Positions 60,697-64,000 of a DNA stretch of 64,000 nt are shown here, one piece after another (the first letter of the stretch is position 1; each line of letters begins with the position of its first letter). The notes under the pieces are model-generated. The model ran no database searches and was not told where the DNA came from. It saw only the letters and a program-made list of their open reading frames with translations. The translations under genes and the position numbers were made by a program. Location of the stretch: contig JABXKC010000004.1 of NCBI GenBank assembly GCA_013375495.1, positions 124,001 to 188,000 of the forward strand, written 5' to 3'. This stretch comes from Promethearchaeota archaeon (lineage in GTDB: Archaea; Asgardarchaeota; Lokiarchaeia; Sigynarchaeales; SOKP01).

Positions 60697-62280
60697 TTAA
60701 GAATATTGTGAGAGCGCTAATAACATCCAAAAAAGCATGCGCAACTCGATTTTGAACGCGATTTTGTTATGATCCCAAGTAAAATCACCGAGATCCTGGC
60801 TTTCTGTAAAAAATTTTAAATTTTGATTTAAAAATTTCAACAATTCGGATATTATACTTATTTCTTTCCCAGTGGAATCCAGTAACACTAATGTTAATAA
60901 TGTTCTAGCAGTGTCAGTAATATTACCATTAACAGATCCATTGGGGAGCATTTGCTTTTCTAATTCGATTAAATACGGAGCTCGTATAGCATTAAAATCA
61001 ATTCTATCATCTAATAACTTCAATAAACCTAAGTAAAAAAACATATCTGAGGATGGTTTAAATCCTTCTATCTTGAATAAATCAAGGTTTACCAGTGGTT
61101 CAATCAGATGGCTTTTATTTGTTATAATTCCACCACTTTTTTTTAGCATTTTTAAGCTTAAAATGGTATAAAAATTGAAAAATAATTTTTCAGGAATAAG
61201 GGGATTAAGTTCGTTTTCTAAAAACATTTCAATATCTAATAGGTCAACAAGTTCTGAATTACTCAATAAATCTAATTCAAAAAGAACGGAAAGACCGTGA
61301 GATATACTAATTGAATTTGGTTTATGGTACTTACCAGTACTAAACACTTTTCCACTAATAAAATTATTTACTACATTTTTAACATATCCCGGTTCTAGTT
61401 GTACTTCTTCTCCTAACATTTTGAAAATATTAACCATATAAAACAAATTTTCTAAATCTAGAAATTCCGGTGAAGAACTAATAAATTTTCTTAACTGCTT
61501 TATATTAATTTTTATTTTATTTGTAATAGATTGATTTAGTTTAGGGAAGCTTACGAAATAATTCAAAAAAGAAGGCGTCTTTCCTTTATTTCGTAAAATA
61601 TCGTTGTTTAATTGATTTGAGGTTTGAGTAATAGCTTCTATGTTCTCTTGGCGAGCTTCTTGTAATTTTTTCAGTATATCTTCTTCAGATATCGTCTCCA
61701 TAGGATCCTCGATTTGGAAATCTTCCGATTTAAATGTTAATTCGGAGGGATTAAAATAATTTAATAAATCCTTGTTAAAAATTTTAAGATGTTTCTTTAT
61801 TTTCCCCGATACTTTGCTTTCCTTCCTCAATTTAGTCAATTTATTGCGAAATTCGTGAGGTAGTATATCAAAAAGATCTAAATTTTCGATTATCTTGCTA
61901 TTGGAGTCAATTAAATACTCTAAAATTATGATGAATAGGTGTTTATTAATGTAATCTTTTAACCCTAGTTGTAAAAAAGATAAATAAGTACTAAAACTAC
62001 TTTTATTCTTTTCAAATAAATCTTGGTATAGCTCAGTATCTGCTGTTAACTTATTTTTAGACACTCCTATTGTAATTAACGCCGAATTTATTACGGTTAT
62101 AATTGAATGAATATTTTTTTTCGCATCCTTTGGTTCACCTGAATCAATAATTAATGAAACATTAATATTTTTCGAGAGAATAAGGTCGGTCAAGTATGCC
62201 TCATAAATCTTATAGAATTCCCCTATATCGCCTTTCAATGATTTAACTAATTCTGTAATTATAGTTTTTAGATCTTCCAT
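60697..62280 (-). CDS. Unknown helical protein of 527 residues
   Basis: The protein is soluble and nearly all helical. Residues 1-200 are charged and Lys/Leu-rich, and the second half repeats helix pairs (LDLENLFYMVNIFKMLGE, YHKPNSISISHGLSVLFELD, DMFFYLGLLKLLDDR, LEKQMLPNGSVNGNITDTARTLLTLVLLD). The last pattern, with a P-N-G-S loop before helices, resembles an alpha/alpha-toroid repeat such as those of prenyltransferase/terpene-cyclase folds, but the QW or DxDD motifs are missing. I give no function. Convergent with the YkgJ gene, 15 bases apart. Confidence 0.6.
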   Translation of the reverse strand: MEDLKTIITELVKSLKGDIGEFYKIYEAYLTDLILSKNINVSLIIDSGEPKDAKKNIHSIITVINSALITIGVSKNKLTADTELYQDLFEKNKSSFSTYLSFLQLGLKDYINKHLFIIILEYLIDSNSKIIENLDLFDILPHEFRNKLTKLRKESKVSGKIKKHLKIFNKDLLNYFNPSELTFKSEDFQIEDPMETISEEDILKKLQEARQENIEAITQTSNQLNNDILRNKGKTPSFLNYFVSFPKLNQSITNKIKINIKQLRKFISSSPEFLDLENLFYMVNIFKMLGEEVQLEPGYVKNVVNNFISGKVFSTGKYHKPNSISISHGLSVLFELDLLSNSELVDLLDIEMFLENELNPLIPEKLFFNFYTILSLKMLKKSGGIITNKSHLIEPLVNLDLFKIEGFKPSSDMFFYLGLLKLLDDRIDFNAIRAPYLIELEKQMLPNGSVNGNITDTARTLLTLVLLDSTGKEISIISELLKFLNQNLKFFTESQDLGDFTWDHNKIAFKIELRMLFWMLLALSQYS

Positions 62281-62443
62281 TTTACTCTCGTGCGATTATA
62301 ATAGCTCTGTAGATAAGTTTTAAATTTATTAATTTAGATAATCTTAATTTTTTTTGTTATTCTTTCCTAAATAGTGAAAAATTCGTTATGATATTAATAT
62401 TAATAAAATTTTATAAATTAAAAAATCAGTCATAAATTAAACT

Positions 62444-63208
62444 ATGGAAAAGAATTCCTACGAATCCTATGATTTTTTCGCAAAAGATTATCATAATAAG
62501 CGACGTTATCATTGGAAAGATTTAGAAATTTTTCTAAGGGAGCTTGACGATAAAGGAATTCACTTTGATGGTTATAATCTTGATTTAGGATGTGCAAATG
62601 GCAGAAATTTCGATTTATTTCTACAATCTAATAGTAAATTGGTTGGAGTAGATAACTCTATAGAACTTTTGAGATTAGCGCGAAAAAGATTAGATGAACA
62701 AAACTTTAAGTCGAAATTTAGCCCTAAATCTGTCAGTATAATTCTTAGCGATGTAAGAGCTCTTCCTTTGAGACCTAACGCCATTAAAAATGTATTTTCG
62801 ATTGCTACAATTCATCACATAAAAAGAAATATTCACCGAAATGAAGTTATATCTCAACTCTATAGTATTTTAAAAAATAATGGATTTTTCGTCCTTACAG
62901 TGTGGCGACGGTATCAGAAAAAATATCGATTCTATTTCATTAATGATAGAATTAGGAGATTTTTTGTACCAAAATATAACAAAACTCAAGAAAAACTAGG
63001 TTTAAAAGAATATGGAGATAAATACGTTCCTTGGACTATCTCGAATAAAAATCTTACTTATAATCGGTATTATCACTTTTTTTCTCTTAAAGAAATAAAG
63101 AAATTGTTGAAAATTTATTTAATCAAGTTAATTTTTAAGAGGGGTGGGCCTAATAGGAAAGATAACTATTTTGTTCTAACACAAAAGGTTGTTAAAGAAA
63201 ATGTATAG
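62444..63208 (+). CDS. Trm9/ABH8-like tRNA wobble uridine methyltransferase
   Basis: The 254-residue protein has class I SAM-methyltransferase motifs: YDFFAKDYHNKRRYHWKDLEIFL at the start, motif I LDLGCANGRNFDLF (residues 46-59), VGVDNSIELLRLA, LSDVRALPLR, and IATIHHIKRNIHRNEVI. In the C-terminal half it has GDKYVPWTI and YNRYYHFFSLKEIKKLL, hallmarks of Trm9/ABH8 and their relatives, which form mcm5U at the tRNA wobble position. Trm112, the usual activator, is not seen here. VWRRYQKKYRFYF is typical for the family core. Archaeal members of this group are rare outside Asgard-like lineages; that point is inference. Confidence 0.82.
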   Translation: MEKNSYESYDFFAKDYHNKRRYHWKDLEIFLRELDDKGIHFDGYNLDLGCANGRNFDLFLQSNSKLVGVDNSIELLRLARKRLDEQNFKSKFSPKSVSIILSDVRALPLRPNAIKNVFSIATIHHIKRNIHRNEVISQLYSILKNNGFFVLTVWRRYQKKYRFYFINDRIRRFFVPKYNKTQEKLGLKEYGDKYVPWTISNKNLTYNRYYHFFSLKEIKKLLKIYLIKLIFKRGGPNRKDNYFVLTQKVVKENV

Positions 63209-63218
63209 AACCCTAACT

Positions 63219-63713
63219 TTATTCATGACAGACAAATGTAGTAAGTGATTTTACTATAAAGGGTTTAAAATTTTCGTAATGTTTGTCAATCACATTAATG
63301 TGAATATTAATCAATCGTTCAGTTATGTCGCAATAGAAAATTCCATGGATGCATTTCTCTCGGTAATATCTTTTCCTCATCATTTTTGTTCTTTGTCCAA
63401 ACCAAGTTACATACTCATGCGAAAGGAGCCAAGTATTATCTCTTTTAGTAATAACAAAGTTAAGAGCATTGTATAATTCTATTGATTTTTGTACTTCCTT
63501 ACCATAATATAATGTATTTCGATGTTTTTTTTCCCAAGAGATTTCCATTTTAGCGTTAGAGCCATAAATCTCGTCGTAATCGTTTTGAGAATGAAGAATT
63601 ATATTGCCTTCTGTTTCATTGCCTTCAAATTTTACCTCTTTAAACCATATAGGTAATTTTTGGACCTCTATTTTAGCTTCAGGCTTTTGGTAACCGTAGT
63701 AGTTATATTCCAT
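63219..63713 (-). CDS. Unknown protein of 164 residues
   Basis: From ATG 63713 (a TTG at 63719 would add two residues) the protein is mainly beta-rich: KIEVQKLPIWFKEVKFEG, NIILHSQNDYDEI, MEISWEKKH, TWLLSHEYVTWFGQRTKMMRKRYYREK, CIHGIFYCDITERLINIHINVID. It has two Cys in CIHGIFYC and one near the C-terminus. The pattern resembles an alternating strand fold of a small domain seen in chaperone or sensor proteins, but I do not recognise a family. Convergent with the Trm9-like gene. Confidence 0.6.
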   Translation of the reverse strand: MEYNYYGYQKPEAKIEVQKLPIWFKEVKFEGNETEGNIILHSQNDYDEIYGSNAKMEISWEKKHRNTLYYGKEVQKSIELYNALNFVITKRDNTWLLSHEYVTWFGQRTKMMRKRYYREKCIHGIFYCDITERLINIHINVIDKHYENFKPFIVKSLTTFVCHE

Positions 63714-63758
63714 TGTCAAATCGCTAATTGATGTAATTTGTAAAAAATGGTTAGGATT

Positions 63759-64000
63759 TCATCTATTCAACAATTCTTTGCATTCAATGATCCAATTGGT
63801 TATTCGTTCTTCAGATACTCCTTTAATTAAAGATGCTAATTCTGCGGGATCTTCATTGACAAGCTCTTCAACGCAGCTCACTCCAAGTTCTTCAAACTTT
63901 TTCGCGGTCATAGGACCTAAACCTGATAAAGAAGTTAATTTTGTTGTTTTGGTTGTTGGCAATTCTTTTTTTACGGGTTTCGGTTCTTTTTTAACCTTCT
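63759..64000 (-). CDS. C-terminal end of a helix-hairpin-helix protein (partial)
   Basis: The frame is open from the window edge. The last 12 visible residues at the edge form a Lys/Pro-rich linker (VKKEPKPVKKE), then PTTKTTKLTSLSGLGPMTAKKFEELGVSCVEELVNEDPAELASLIKGVSEERI and a closing helix. This is a DUF4332/HhH module with the G-L-G-P hairpin. A TTG at 63962 is in frame, but the open linker upstream makes it more likely that this is the tail of a longer protein beginning outside the window. It may bind DNA or act as a scaffold. Confidence 0.7.
   Translation of the reverse strand, partial: KVKKEPKPVKKELPTTKTTKLTSLSGLGPMTAKKFEELGVSCVEELVNEDPAELASLIKGVSEERITNWIIECKELLNR

Overview
The window is AT-rich archaeal DNA (roughly two thirds A+T by eye) that best fits an Asgard archaeon, probably Lokiarchaeia-like. 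Archaeal markers are a TFIIB-type factor (TFB) plus a divergent TFB relative, archaeal Ogg2 DNA glycosylase, endonuclease IV, a tungsten-type aldehyde:ferredoxin oxidoreductase (AOR), and GGTGA-type ribosome binding sites. Asgard-like markers are a Ras/Rab-type GTPase fused to a longin-like N-terminus, a giant single-pass surface protein with a longin-like cytoplasmic domain, and a Trm9-like tRNA methyltransferase. I saw no rRNA, tRNA, CRISPR array or insertion sequence. The lineage assignment is inference; no marker phylogeny was possible.

Layout. 1-6.6 kb: tail of an SLC41/MgtE-like transporter, a PhoU/TrkA-C regulator, an SIS isomerase, a SET protein, endonuclease IV and a GlcF/GlcD-like oxidoreductase pair. 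6.6-13.3 kb: AOR, a nitroreductase, a tandem pair of unknown paralogues, TFB, a membrane protein and the divergent TFB relative. 13.4-19.3 kb: two tandem P-type ATPases with the same unusual ion-site residues. 19.3-24.3 kb: a frameshifted acetyltransferase, DUF362, a carotenoid-type membrane protein, a histone-deacetylase-family protein. 23.3-25.7 kb: a divergent threonine dehydrogenase / 2-amino-3-ketobutyrate CoA ligase pair. 25.9-30.1 kb: a complete sugar-type ABC importer. 30.2-45 kb: mainly catabolic and transport genes (Gfo/Idh/MocA oxidoreductase, iron-sulfur protein, two sugar or drug type permeases, a BKACE enzyme, hydroxyacyl-CoA dehydrogenase, enolase-superfamily enzyme, hydrolases). 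45-50.7 kb: threonine dehydratase-like enzyme, CocE-like hydrolase and several unknowns. 50.7-51.15 kb: a 449-bp noncoding stretch with four inverted repeats. 51.2-64 kb: nitroreductase-GTPase operon, Ogg2, PfkB kinase, the 1388-residue surface protein, cysteine-cluster protein, Trm9-like enzyme and the tail of a helix-hairpin-helix protein.

Physiology suggested: an anaerobic heterotroph living on sugars and amino acids. Threonine is split to glycine and acetyl-CoA, the AOR and iron-sulfur proteins move electrons through ferredoxin, and the ABC importer and GPH/AEC-type carriers bring in substrates. The least explained and most interesting items are the longin-bearing receptor-like protein, the longin-like-GTPase fusion, the paired P-type ATPases with an Asp-to-His change in TM6, the divergent TFB relative, and the structured noncoding region beside a putative winged-helix regulator.
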